The notes beneath the pieces were generated by a model. That model was given only the letters and a program-made list of their open reading frames with translations. It did not search any database and was not told the DNA's origin. Below, piece after piece: positions 1 to 10,259 of a stretch of DNA of 64,000 bases (positions are counted from its first letter, which is position 1; each line of letters opens with the position of its first letter). Location of the stretch: positions 98,543,239 through 98,607,238 of the forward strand of contig NC_081413.1 of assembly GCF_030272615.1 (NCBI RefSeq), in the 5' to 3' direction. Made by a program: the position numbers and the translations under genes. This stretch comes from Cryptomeria japonica. Taxonomy: Eukaryota > Streptophyta > Pinopsida > Cupressales > Cupressaceae.

Positions 1-371
1 TTTTGCCCAAATTTGCAGGACAGCGTCGTATCGACATTTTACTGCTAATTCCAGGTCTGCAGCTTCATCCTATAACCCGAACTCAGTTTATAAGCGAATC
101 TTTATGACTTTCTATGCATCCTTAGCTTAATTTCCTTAATCAACATTCTTTACAAAAGAGGGTAGCCGTGCTTTCCGAACCCTTGAAACTCATTTAGCAT
201 CCAATCTTGCATTGCGTGGGATTGGATCTCATGGGTTTCAACCCCTCTTTTGAATGTAAAGTCTTCCCCCTAAGTGAAAACCCATCGAATCCTAGCGAAC
301 CTCCCTTCTCTCTCCTCGAAGTTAGAAGAGGGGAGACCAACTAGGGTTCGACCGCGATTTTCCGCTTTACA
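1..371 (+). repeat. 5' LTR, 3' portion
   Basis: Matches 6557-6927 over 371 bp with no indel and 7 substitutions by eye, all transitions. Ends in CA at 371 and is followed by a primer-binding-like stretch. Confidence 0.93.
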
Positions 372-373
372 TT

Positions 374-393
374 TTGGTGAACCCGACGTGAAC
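374..393 (+). other. Probable primer binding site
   Basis: Starts TGGTGAACCCGACG three bases inside the 5' LTR, where a tRNA primer site belongs. It is not the initiator Met-tRNA type used by the Copia elements here, and I cannot name the tRNA. Confidence 0.5.
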
Positions 394-1545
394 ATCCTTT
401 CTGATTTTTCATGCTTAGATCTGAAAAAATTGATTACATTTCCATGTTTGATCTTTTGCAAATTTTTAGAGGTGATTGCATTAAAACCCTAAAATTTCTT
501 TTTAATAATTAAACTTGCGAAATGTCTAAATGTTAATGCTTGTTTCAGATCTGTCCTTCTATTACAAATTATCAATTCATATTTGTGCTTTAATTCTGAA
601 AATTAAGTGGTTAAAAGTCAAAACCCTAATTTTTGAAACCCTCTTGATTCAACCTTTGTCCGACAATTTGACTGATCAAAACATCTCCAAATCAGCTGTA
701 ACTTTGGATTCTGCAATAAAATCACAATATCTTTCATTCGTGAAAATTTGGAAAAAAGTTGCGAGGACCGTGTTGCACTCCGAGCGCCATCGTCCCCGAC
801 ATTTTTTCCAAAATTTCGGGAGCGAGATCTTGCTGTATTTTCCTGCTAAAATCCAGAATTTTGGCTGATTTTGTCAATTATAACACTTTCAAAATTACAG
901 TCAAAGTTGGTCTTGTGATTGCTTGGTCTAAGGCTCCTAATCATTCAAAAATTATCGAAACTGAAATTTTGTGTCAAAATTATGTTCTTACTGTCTTAGA
1001 TCTGAAAATTGTATTTGCATTCATTCGAAATTTCAGTGCTTTATTCAAATATTTTCATTTTGTGACTTTTGAAATTAAGTGCCTAATTACAACAACTTTG
1101 ATTTCCGCTTTCAAAATTGAATTTTGCGTGAAATTGAATCAATTTTTAAATTTCAAAATTTGCATTGCTCTTGACATTCCCTCTAAAATCATAAAATTCA
1201 AAATTTCAGTTTCCCTCTCTTTTTCAAAATTCAAATTTTGCATTTTTCGACAATCTTGATAGGGTTCAATTTTGAGATTGCAACTTTAATTTGGCCTATC
1301 TACAAATCGTAAAATCCCTCAATTTTTTCAGATTAGCTCTAAAATCATCATACCTTTCATCCCTGCAAATTTCGAAAAAAGTTGCAAGGACCGTGTTGCA
1401 CTCCGAGCGCCATGGTCCCGAACATTTTTTCTGAAATTTCGGGAGACTGTTGTGATTGCATTTAACAGCTTAAATCTGGAAGATTGGCTGGTTTTACTGA
1501 AAATTGCTACCTCTAAAATCAAAATCTTCTCTCTCTCTCTAGTGC
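394..1545 (+). other. Long untranslated leader with a duplicated block
   Basis: About 1.15 kb between primer site and gag start, without a convincing gene. A block of about 70 bases at 752-825 recurs at 1373-1446. Each copy has a core (765-795 and 1388-1418) that opens GGACCGTGTTGCACTCC and closes GCGCCAT(C/G)GTCC. Related palindromes occur in the LTR. Confidence 0.7.
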
Positions 1546-4077
1546 ATGAGTTTTACAACAATAAGCCCTACTTACACTATTCCCGTTAGACGAAGCTGTA
1601 GAATTAAGTCTTTCCGAGGTTTAACTACTGAGGAGATGGAACCTAATTTGAGTAGTCTTTTTAACGAGGACATGGGTAATTCCTCTAATCCTCCTAATGA
1701 TGAAGAAGCTCCCCATGAAGTTTCTGTTGAACAACTTTCCAAATTGGATAACCAATTTGACGATTTTCACCAATGGATGTCTCATGAGTATCCCGATAGT
1801 CAAGCTCTTCCTTTAATTGAGGGTCTAAAACGCATGCTTCAAAGTGATAAGAATGGAATTGATATTTTGCGTGGTATTTCACACATTTTGAATTCGAATG
1901 TGATGCCTATGAAGAGTTGTGCTGAATCTTTAGGTTATACACAACCTCCTACACAAGTCAATCATTCTATTCCTTTGACCACTTCTATTGCTAGTTTACC
2001 TACCTTTACATCAAACATCATGGCTACCTCTATACAAGACATTCCTCCTATGATTACCAGTCATGGGGGCAATCCTCCTTCTTCAATTAACCCTATTCCT
2101 TCATTTAATCCGACTTCTTCATTCATTCCTTCAATAAGTGTTCCTATTACATCTTCACAAATGAACATGACACAAGGGGGCAATTCATTTAACCATTCCA
2201 TTCCTCCTTGTAGTGTTCCCCCTATCCAATCACCCCCTATGGTTGACTATCATAGGGTCCCACCACCTTACTCTTTACCATCTTTCAATAACATCACACC
2301 TCCATCTCAATCTAACACACCTAATATGAACTCTTCGACTGAAGTTACCATTAATAATCTTGCACAAACTGTCTCTTCTTTACAGCAACAAATTGCCTCT
2401 ATGAATCAATCTAAGTTTAGTGTGCCCACATTTGATGTTGCGAGCCCACTTTCTCTTGACATTGTTCGAGCTATTCCTCCTAAACATGTTGAAATCCCGC
2501 ATCTGGAGCTTTATAATGGTAAAGGAGATCCTCTAACACATGTTAAGACTTTTCAAACAATTTGTACTGATTTTGCTTACGACCCAAGGTTGCTTGCAAA
2601 ACTATTCACCAGAACATTAAGAGACAAAGCCCTAAAATGGTATTGCTCGTTGCCTTCTTATTCTATTACTTCTTTTGAACAACTTGCAAATGCTTTCATT
2701 CAACAATTTCAAAACAATATAAGTCCTAAAGTTACTTTGATTGATTTAATGCATTGTAAACAAGGTGTTAAAGAAAAAGTGACTGATTTCATTGGTAGAT
2801 ATAAGCATTTGTATGCTCAAATTTCTTTTCCAGTGCCTGACAATGATATTCAAAGAATCTTTATTTCTAATTTGCAAAAAGATATTCGAGACAAACTTCT
2901 GTTTTCTGAGTTTACTTCTTTCCAACAGTTGTGCGCCACTCTTCACAATTATCAACTGACTGTGAGTCAAATGGAACAATCACATCCTATGGCTCCGAGT
3001 GATAAGGGTGATAGCAGTCAACAACCATTTGGGAAGTTTAAACCGAACAGAGATTCTATCAAATTCAATGAAAACATCATCAACAACAATGTGAATGCAG
3101 CATCAGGTGTGCCTCCTATTTTTAAATTTTTCAGGAAAGAAAGAAAGTATACTCCTTTGAATGAATCATTGCATGATATTATGAATAAGTTATTGGGACA
3201 AAATGTGCTTACCCTTCCTCCTATAAGACAAATTGATCCTGCAAAGATTACTTCACCTTATTTTGATCACAAAGCTTTTTGTCACTTTCATCGTCAGCCT
3301 GGGCATGATACTGAAAAATGTTTTTCTTTAAAGGGTAAAATTCAAGATTTGATTGATAATAATACTATTTCTGTTTCTAGAGTGAATGATAAAGGCAACA
3401 CATCTGTAGCTCCTCCTAACCAAAATCTTCAGATTTTTACTGATCCATTACCTTCTCATACTTCTCATACTTCTAATGTGATTGAGGCTAATGATTCCTC
3501 TTTCTCATCTGATGGTCTTGTGTCTATGACTCCGAATGTGATTAACTTTGTAGAGCAGCAAGAAAACCCTAAAGAATCTTCCATCACATTTGATTCTAGT
3601 GAAACCATTAGGGCACCTGATGGTCCTTTATACATAGTTGCAAAAGTCAAGAATATGCTTTGTCGTGGAGTGCTTATTGATCCTTCGTGCATGGTTAATG
3701 TTATTACTGAAGAATTTCTTATTACTTTGCAATTGAATCAAGTGATCTATGACAAAACAGATGTGATTGTGAAATTATTTGATGCATTTTCTTCTCCTGC
3801 AATTGGTTCTATTACATTGCCTATTGAGGTCCATAACAAATCCCTTGATGTGAACTTTGCTATTATTCCATCTTCCGAACAATTTCGTGTGAAGCTTGGC
3901 TATCCTTGGCTATCTTCCATGAAAGCTATTGCTTCTCCTATTCATAAGTGTTTGAAATTTCCCCATAATGGTGAAGTTGTTACTGTCAATCATAGTCTCT
4001 TTAAACCAGCTGAAAGAACTTCTAGCGTTCCTCTTGATTACTTTTGGCCTAAACAATTCCAATCTCTTCCTCCGTGA
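1546..4077 (+). CDS. Gag with degenerate retropepsin-like tail
   Basis: 843 codons. The N-terminal third is rich in Ser, Pro, Thr and Asn (about residues 120-280). The gag core begins near residue 315 (HVEIPHLELYNGKGDP) and includes KALKWYCSLPS, typical of plant Ty3/gypsy capsids. Near residue 577 is a nucleic-acid-binding block, FCHFHRQPGHDTEKC, of CX2H type. From about residue 700 the protein resembles a retropepsin and ends with a KFPHNG motif shared with the Tat element at 34.2 kb. The protease active-site triad reads Asp-Pro-Ser (VLIDPSCMVNVI) instead of Asp-Ser/Thr-Gly, so catalysis is doubtful. The start is the first ATG after a CT-rich run. The frame ends in a TGA and continues in phase in the next entry. 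Confidence 0.85.
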   Translation: MSFTTISPTYTIPVRRSCRIKSFRGLTTEEMEPNLSSLFNEDMGNSSNPPNDEEAPHEVSVEQLSKLDNQFDDFHQWMSHEYPDSQALPLIEGLKRMLQSDKNGIDILRGISHILNSNVMPMKSCAESLGYTQPPTQVNHSIPLTTSIASLPTFTSNIMATSIQDIPPMITSHGGNPPSSINPIPSFNPTSSFIPSISVPITSSQMNMTQGGNSFNHSIPPCSVPPIQSPPMVDYHRVPPPYSLPSFNNITPPSQSNTPNMNSSTEVTINNLAQTVSSLQQQIASMNQSKFSVPTFDVASPLSLDIVRAIPPKHVEIPHLELYNGKGDPLTHVKTFQTICTDFAYDPRLLAKLFTRTLRDKALKWYCSLPSYSITSFEQLANAFIQQFQNNISPKVTLIDLMHCKQGVKEKVTDFIGRYKHLYAQISFPVPDNDIQRIFISNLQKDIRDKLLFSEFTSFQQLCATLHNYQLTVSQMEQSHPMAPSDKGDSSQQPFGKFKPNRDSIKFNENIINNNVNAASGVPPIFKFFRKERKYTPLNESLHDIMNKLLGQNVLTLPPIRQIDPAKITSPYFDHKAFCHFHRQPGHDTEKCFSLKGKIQDLIDNNTISVSRVNDKGNTSVAPPNQNLQIFTDPLPSHTSHTSNVIEANDSSFSSDGLVSMTPNVINFVEQQENPKESSITFDSSETIRAPDGPLYIVAKVKNMLCRGVLIDPSCMVNVITEEFLITLQLNQVIYDKTDVIVKLFDAFSSPAIGSITLPIEVHNKSLDVNFAIIPSSEQFRVKLGYPWLSSMKAIASPIHKCLKFPHNGEVVTVNHSLFKPAERTSSVPLDYFWPKQFQSLPP

Positions 4078-4998
4078 AGTGATCATCTTTTCAAATCTTA
4101 TCAAAAGTGGAAAACAGATATGATCCTATCTCTAAGTGAACCTAGAGCACCTAAACTTGACATTCCTATCATTCTTGAGAAGGAAATTCTTCCTTTGAAA
4201 GACAAAACTAATGTCTTTCCTCAAGAAGATTCCCAACCCATCCCTATGAATGTGACTATGTCTATACCTAATAAACTTCCTAAGAGTAGACCTATCCCTC
4301 CTCGTCATGATGGACTTGGTCTTCTTCCTAAACCAAAAATTCCTCCTTTATATGGAGCAGTTCCTCCTCCTTCCTTTTATAGAGAGAAGAGACCTTCTTC
4401 TTCTCCTATTATCCAGCCTAAGAGACCACAACCTAAACATCCAAGTGATAAGGATGAGAACATTCCTCCTCCTCTATCTTCTCCACTTCCTACTAAGACT
4501 AGACGTAATCGTTCTGCACGGGAACGTCGACGAAAGCGTCATCTTAGGGCTCAAGCAGCTGCTTCTCAAACTTTGCAATCTCCAAAAACACCTTCAACAA
4601 GCATTATTCCATTTTCTCCTCAGCCGGATATTGAGCCTAAATCTCCTAAACATAAGATGCATGATGGTCTTGATCCTGTGCGAGTTAAAGATCCTATTTT
4701 TATAAATCTTGATGATGATATAGATGAAAATGTTATGCATGATGAAAATGTTACTCCTCGTGCTTCTGATAGTGAATATGAACTTGTTGATGTTGATAAC
4801 CATTTATCTAATGAATTTTCTAAAGCACTTATCCTAGCTCCTAGACAAGAACAATGTGGCTTGGAACATGAACATAGCCCTTGTTTGGATCTTGTGATAG
4901 CTCCATCTGCTATGTTGGATGTTCCTCCTCTAGCGTGTTCCCTGCCTTCCCGAAACATTGATCAACAAGATCGGGGGGTAGATGACATGCTAGACTAG
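4078..4998 (+). CDS. In-frame extension of gag frame, basic and proline-rich
   Basis: After the TGA at 4075-4077 the same frame stays open to 4998 without another stop; an ATG lies at 4120. The product is rich in Pro, Ser and charged residues and holds a strongly basic stretch (RRNRSARERRRKRHLR) that could bind nucleic acid or act as a nuclear localisation signal. An acidic C-terminal half follows. It sits where pol would be in an autonomous relative but shows no polymerase, RNase H or integrase motif. Either the TGA is a recent CGA-to-TGA change in a single frame of about 1,150 codons, or the two parts are expressed separately or by readthrough. I do not recognise the family. Confidence 0.6.
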   Translation, partial: SDHLFKSYQKWKTDMILSLSEPRAPKLDIPIILEKEILPLKDKTNVFPQEDSQPIPMNVTMSIPNKLPKSRPIPPRHDGLGLLPKPKIPPLYGAVPPPSFYREKRPSSSPIIQPKRPQPKHPSDKDENIPPPLSSPLPTKTRRNRSARERRRKRHLRAQAAASQTLQSPKTPSTSIIPFSPQPDIEPKSPKHKMHDGLDPVRVKDPIFINLDDDIDENVMHDENVTPRASDSEYELVDVDNHLSNEFSKALILAPRQEQCGLEHEHSPCLDLVIAPSAMLDVPPLACSLPSRNIDQQDRGVDDMLD

Positions 4999-5726
4999 TT
5001 ACATTAGCATAGCAGACTCTCTCCCCCTCTCTTTTGTTACTTCTTCTATATGTTATTTTCATTCTTCTATTTGTCGTCCTTAGTGTTGTCTACTTGAGGA
5101 CGATACAAAGCATTGAGATCTCTCGATCTCTCTCATGTTGACTCAAAAGACACATGTGTTCCCTTCTTCTAGGTGACCTTCCTTGATTGGGGAATGAAGA
5201 ACAATTATGCATACATCCATATGATATATATACATGAATTATCATACAGCATACTGACCCCGAGGAAAGCGAAGTCACCTCGTGCTTTGTGTTTGTGTTC
5301 ATTATCCTTGGGTTTATCTCACACTTGGGGGCTAAATCCTTGTGGTAACGTGCTCCTTTCCTTTCTCATTTCTTATGTGTATCACTACGTTAAAACAATC
5401 ACCCCCGTTGAGGCGTGTGTGATCGCTTTAACGTAGGGGGGCATACACCCTGTCTATCCTTTCAAAGATACTTGAAAATTTCCTGGCAAACTTAGCTTTG
5501 TCTTGAAAATTTTTGGTATTTCTCTTGCATGACTCATAGTGAGGGAACCTTACTACTGACAGTCATGGTTCTCCCTCGTGATCTTCCCTTTTACTTTGTC
5601 AATCGAAGTTGTAAGATCCTTAGTCCACTGGGGGCTTGGTGTATCTTGCCTCCTTGATGTGGTGAAAGTCTTTCAACGTTGTTTCCTTGTACTTTACCGG
5701 AAGTATGAGCATACATACTCCCGCTA
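4999..5726 (+). other. 3' untranslated region of the gag-only element
   Basis: No credible gene. It contains a stem-loop at 5386-5435 with 17-nt arms and two mismatches, followed by six G, and a second inverted repeat at 5691-5730 abutting the purine tract. Confidence 0.6.
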
Positions 5727-5740
5727 AAGTGGGGGCTAAA
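5727..5740 (+). other. Polypurine tract
   Basis: AAGTGGGGGCTAAA directly precedes the TG start of the 3' LTR, the expected priming site for plus-strand DNA. Confidence 0.8.
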
Positions 5741-6927
5741 TGTAGCGTCCTAAAATTGCGACACTTGCAATTTCGACTACATTTCGGTCTTCACGATGGC
5801 GACGCAACACGCAACCTGAATGGAGACCCCAAAACTCGCTCACGACACTAAAAACTGCATTTTTCAAGCACCCTGGCCTGAACCTCCTTGCACCCTGATG
5901 TCTCGGGAGGTGGGACCAGAGCGCCCAGCGCCCTGGTCCCTGGGTCCTATTTTGGGCCCGGTTTCCTAAGTGATATCGGGTCTTTTTGATTGCAATTTGG
6001 AAATATACTTCCCTGGTCGGCCTAAGGTCGGGAAAATCAGTCTATCAGCCCTAATTGACAAGTATATAAATGACATTTTCCTCTTTCATTTGATATGATG
6101 GAAAAGGCGTGGAAACTATACTCAAGCATTCAAGCATTCAAGCAATTGATCATTTCAAGTCTCCATTCAAGGCTAAGTGTTGCATGCAAGTCAAGGATTC
6201 AACCATTGAAGAGGAGATCACTTATTACATGCTACATACTACAACATACAACATCTAAACCTTCGCACATAAGGATACAAACATCCTTAGAACAAGGTAT
6301 TAGTACTTGTTTTACATTATAGTCATTTACATTTACAGCTCTTGCTCATTTCTTGGTTAATTCCAAAACCGGGGTTTGACCTAAAGGCAAACCCCTAATC
6401 CCTAACCCCCCAGTCGTCTTCGCTTTTCTGTGTGTAGGTTGCAGGTACGCGGCTGAGATTGAAGATCTGGAATCCTTGTGCAGAGACGAACGGATCCCCC
6501 TTCGTTTCACGGATTTTTCGGAGGACCGTGGCGCCGGGCGCCATCGTCCCGACAACTTTTGCCCAAATTTGCAGGACAGCGCCGTATCGACATTTTACTG
6601 CTAATTCCAGGTCCGCAGCTTCATCCTATAACCCGAACTCAGTTTATAAGCAAATCTTTATGACTTTCTATGCATCCTTAGCTTAATTTCCTTAATCAAC
6701 ATTCTTTACAAAAGAGGGTAGTCGTGCTTTCCGAACCCTTGAAACTCATTTAGCATCCAATCTTGCATTGCGTGGGATTGGATCTCGTGGGTTTCAACCC
6801 CTCTTTTGAATGTAAAGTCTTCCCCCTAAGTGAAAACCCATCGAATCCTAGCGAACCTCCCTTCTCTCTCCTCGGAGTTAGAAGAGGGGAGACCAACTAG
6901 GGTTCGACCGCGATTTTCCACTTTACA
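5741..6927 (+). repeat. 3' LTR, complete (1187 bp)
   Basis: Begins TGTAGCGTCC and ends CTTTACA. Carries a TATA box at 6063-6071 and two GC-rich palindromes (5912-5940 and 6523-6549). The following base is already Copia-1 integrase sequence. Confidence 0.93.
6063..6071 (+). promoter_or_regulatory. TATA box of the LTR promoter
   Basis: tatataaat inside the 3' LTR, about 320 bp from its start. Confidence 0.55.
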
Positions 6928-8687
6928 CTAAGGCTTTGAATGCCTTGAATTTGCTAAAATCTTTTGACTTTTCCTTCAGAAAAGTAACCCACATCATCCT
7001 TGAAAAAACATCAGTAAACAACATAAAATACTTATCACCATAAAAACTTCTATTCCTCATAGGACCACACAAGTCAATGTGAACCAAATCAAGAATATGC
7101 TCAGTAGAAAAAGATTTATTCTTAAAAGAAGATGTAGTTATCTTGCCCAACTTACATTCTTTACACAACTCATTGTCTAGTTTAACAAGCTGAGGCATAC
7201 CTCTCACCATACTAGATTTGCTAACCTTAACCACATTATCAAAGTTCGTATGACAAAACCTTCTATGCCATAACCAGCTATCTTCAACCTTAGCAACCAA
7301 ACAATTGTTTACATTAGCATTTAGATGGAAAAGATTACCTTTAGTTTGTTTTCCAGTAGCAATTAATTCTCCTTTGCATCCTAAGATCCCGCACACTCCA
7401 CTTTTAAACTTAAGATGATAACCTTTGTCATTCAAATGACCAACACTCAACAAATTATTCAACCCAATATACATCATCAACATTGCTTGTACCATTCAAA
7501 GAGATAGAACCTTTACCTTTAACCATACAAGGTGAATTGTTTCCAAATCTTACCACACCACCATCAAATTCTTCAAGAGAAAGAAGCTTGTTCTTATCAC
7601 TGGTCACATGGTGAGAGAAACCACTGTCAATAATCCATTCATCACTGTTGTCAATATGAGATACTAAAACCTTCTTATCAGACAAATCTTTTTTAACAAC
7701 AACAAAGACAATCTCCTCATTGTCTTCATCCTCAAATTATTCATCGGTGACTCCTTCATCAACTGCAACATAGCACTGTTCCTTTCCTTTTCCCTTGTAT
7801 TTTCTAATTTTTTTCTTTTGATCACTATTAGGACAATTTGCAGCTATATGTCCTATCTTGTTGCAAGAGAAAAATTTTAGAGGTAGCTTACCTTTATACC
7901 TACAAGTGCCTCTAGGAAGTCTTTTAGCCAATAGAGCTTCAAATTCTGTCAGATTACCTTCATCATCCACATCAGACTTACTACCGCCATGATGACTTGA
8001 CCTGCATTCATGACTGTGATAAACATCTCTCCCTTTTCTCATCGATACACTAGATACATATGCTTTAAAAGATGATTTTGTCTTAGGTACACTATTATCA
8101 AAACTATTTAACTCAAAAGTTGTGAGCTTACCAATCAAAGTATCAACAGTAACCTTATCCTTAGTAACTAACCTCAACTCTTGAATAGAAGACACTCTGA
8201 TGGCATAGGCAGGCAATAGGGTTCTAAGCATCTTACCCACAATAGTGTCTTCCTCTATACTACCACCAACACTTTTAATTCCACTGACAACCTCTTTAAT
8301 CCTCTGTCCATACCGAGTAATGTTTTCTCCTTCCATCATTCTCATATCATCAAAATTTCCTCTAAGACTCTCTTCTTTAGCCTTTTGAACATGCTTGTCA
8401 CCACCATAGATTAGTTCTAATTTCTCCCAAGCTTCAAAAGACAACTCTAAACCATGGACATTAATATATTCAGTATCAGACACTGAACATATTATGGCTT
8501 CTAGTGGTTGAATGTTTTCTTGCTACTCCTTAAGTTGATCTGCAGTCAGAGGACCGGTAGGAGGTACAAACTTGGTAATAGCATGCTGCCAAAACTAAGC
8601 ACCCATACTTTTGATATATATCTTCATTCTATCACTCCATATTTTATAGTTTTCCTTAGTGAATTTGGGACCCTCTTTCTTCATCAT
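6928..8687 (-). pseudogene. Copia-1 gag-protease-integrase, truncated and broken
   Basis: The ATG is at 8687-8685 (MMKKEGPKF). Gag follows with in-frame stops near its N-terminus. The knuckle reads FFSCNKIGHIAANC, so the first zinc Cys is Phe. The protease site is WIIDSGFSHH, keeping Asp-Ser-Gly. Near 7470 the frame shifts into the integrase N-terminal zinc domain (WHRRFCH then CKEC) and the first catalytic Asp (HIDLCGP). The copy stops at KAFKAL before the second Asp, because the gag-only element interrupts it. It resembles the Copia-2 polyprotein, but its N-terminus differs enough to be a separate subfamily. Confidence 0.85.
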
Positions 8688-8741
8688 CTTCCTCGAATCT
8701 TTTCCTCAAGCGGTTAAGATTTTGTACAAAGAGGACCTAAT

Positions 8742-8753
8742 TCTCTGATACCA
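8742..8753 (-). other. Primer binding site, initiator Met-tRNA type
   Basis: Minus strand reads TGGTATCAGAGA next to the 5' LTR edge. Confidence 0.8.
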
Positions 8754-8755
8754 AT

Positions 8756-10259
8756 TGTTATTGTGAGGATCTGGTTATTACTGAGAGGGGGGGGTGAATC
8801 AATAATAAGGATAAACTACAATCTTTCACCAATCTACAAAATAATTTAGAAAACAGTTCATAACCAGTACCGGTAACTGATCAAACAATCTCCAAATAAG
8901 TTTTACCAAAACATTACTGGTAGCAACTTAAGAGTTCATCATTAAGAAAATATAGTGAAGACATCAAATGAACAACTCAAAAATCCATCCACAATATGAA
9001 CACAAATATTTTTCACTTGGAAACCCAAATGGGAAAAACCACAGTGGGAATTAGTACCCACAAGATTTTCACTCTTTCAGAATGCACCCTGTTAAGAGCC
9101 TATCTCGATTAGGAGAAGACCTTGTTAGGAGTCACCCAGTCAAGGGATTTTACAACTTATCACTGTTAGGAGCTTTACCCTATTAGGAGTAACCTTGCTA
9201 AATGATTTAAACCCAAATTAATGAGCCACCCGGTGAAGGTATTTACAAGATCAGGCCCGTTAGGACCTACTCGGTTAAGGGATTTCAATGCTGCTACAAC
9301 TATTAGGAAACAATAGATCAAATGATCTAATCAATGCACTCTTTTCTTGCTAATACAAATCCACTTCAGCTCTAATCTACTTCACTCATGCAGACATCAC
9401 AAACTAGTTCGGCACACACACACTTCTCTGAACACAAACACAATATACCTTCTAAAACTTGACCTAAATAACCTCTATAATTAGGTCGATTACAAAACCC
9501 TAGTATTTTTGAAATTACATCAAGCGTGGAAAAATAGTCCTCCAAAACATATTACAGATCATTACAACAATTTTTAAGACAATTACAACCATTGAATGAT
9601 CATAACTCATCACCATAGATCAAACTGATAAGTTGTCAAACCCTTAGCACATTATTATAAACACTACACTTCTTTCCAAGAAATTCGATCCTTGTTCATG
9701 CCAAAACAACATCTTATCTCTTCACATGGAGTCTGACACATCATCATCAACTTGTGAACATGAAAAGAATCACCGCCAAACCATAAAACATTACCAGTCA
9801 AAAGATCTTGATACTGGTTCTTAAACCCTAGCTGAATATACAACAATAAATTACAAAAATGACTTACGGTTCTCCAAACATGATGTAGTTCATGTCATAG
9901 ACTCATTATGATGTCATAAGCACACATTCCAAACTGCAATACCTAACTCAACAAAGATCACAACCACAACCATTTCCTTCTTTGTTCTTGCTTACCAGTT
10001 CACTATCACTTGGCAGTTTTGCTTTCCAACTCAATTCATTTCAATCCATTACCAGTTAGACTTAACCAGTAGACTTAGATGACATACCAAGCATAAAAAA
10101 ACATGGACAAATATGGTTTCCATTATTGACATCACAAATAACTAATCATCAAGCATCATATCATAATTATATCATCACCAATAGTCCATCAATATATCAT
10201 CACCAACAGTCCTTTACCGGTACACCATCATATCCATCAGTTATGCCAACATGCCAACA
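8756..10259 (-). repeat. Copia-1 5' LTR
   Basis: Plus strand starts tgttattgtg and ends ccaaca. It contains the G8 run plus TGAATCA near the start and the ggaaaccc...aaaaccacagtggg core shared with the other Copia LTRs. The right edge could be 10251 or 10259, since gccaaca occurs twice. The partner LTR is not in the window. Confidence 0.7.

Larger units (their letters stand above)
1..6927 (+). mobile_element. Gag-only (TR-GAG-like) LTR retrotransposon, Ty3/gypsy type, left end outside window
   Basis: Bases 1-371 align without a gap to 6557-6927, so they are the 3' parts of two LTRs. The right LTR is complete (5741-6927, TG to CA). The interior (372-5740) holds a long leader, one gag plus protease-like frame with an in-frame extension, an untranslated tail and a purine tract next to the LTR. 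I see no reverse transcriptase, RNase H or integrase, so the element must be mobilised in trans. The protease-like tail and the Cys/His block resemble the Tat-lineage element at 29-35 kb. The right end lies inside the Copia-1 integrase frame, so this is a nested insertion. Its target duplication cannot be tested because the left end is missing. Confidence 0.85.
6928..10259 (-). mobile_element. Copia-1, 5' part only (family A)
   Basis: Minus-strand Ty1/copia element read from its 5' LTR (8756-10259) through the primer site, gag, protease and the front of integrase. It is cut at 6928 by the gag-only element. The rest, if present, is left of the window. The order gag-protease-integrase is the Ty1/copia order. 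Confidence 0.88.

Noticed and set aside
759-1259. 166-codon frame in the leader of the gag-only element
   Set aside because: Phe/Ile/Lys-rich translation of AT-rich leader, with no motif; it covers one copy of the leader palindrome.
4594-4958. Minus-strand frames within 4594-4958
   Set aside because: Antisense shadows of the continuous plus-strand extension.
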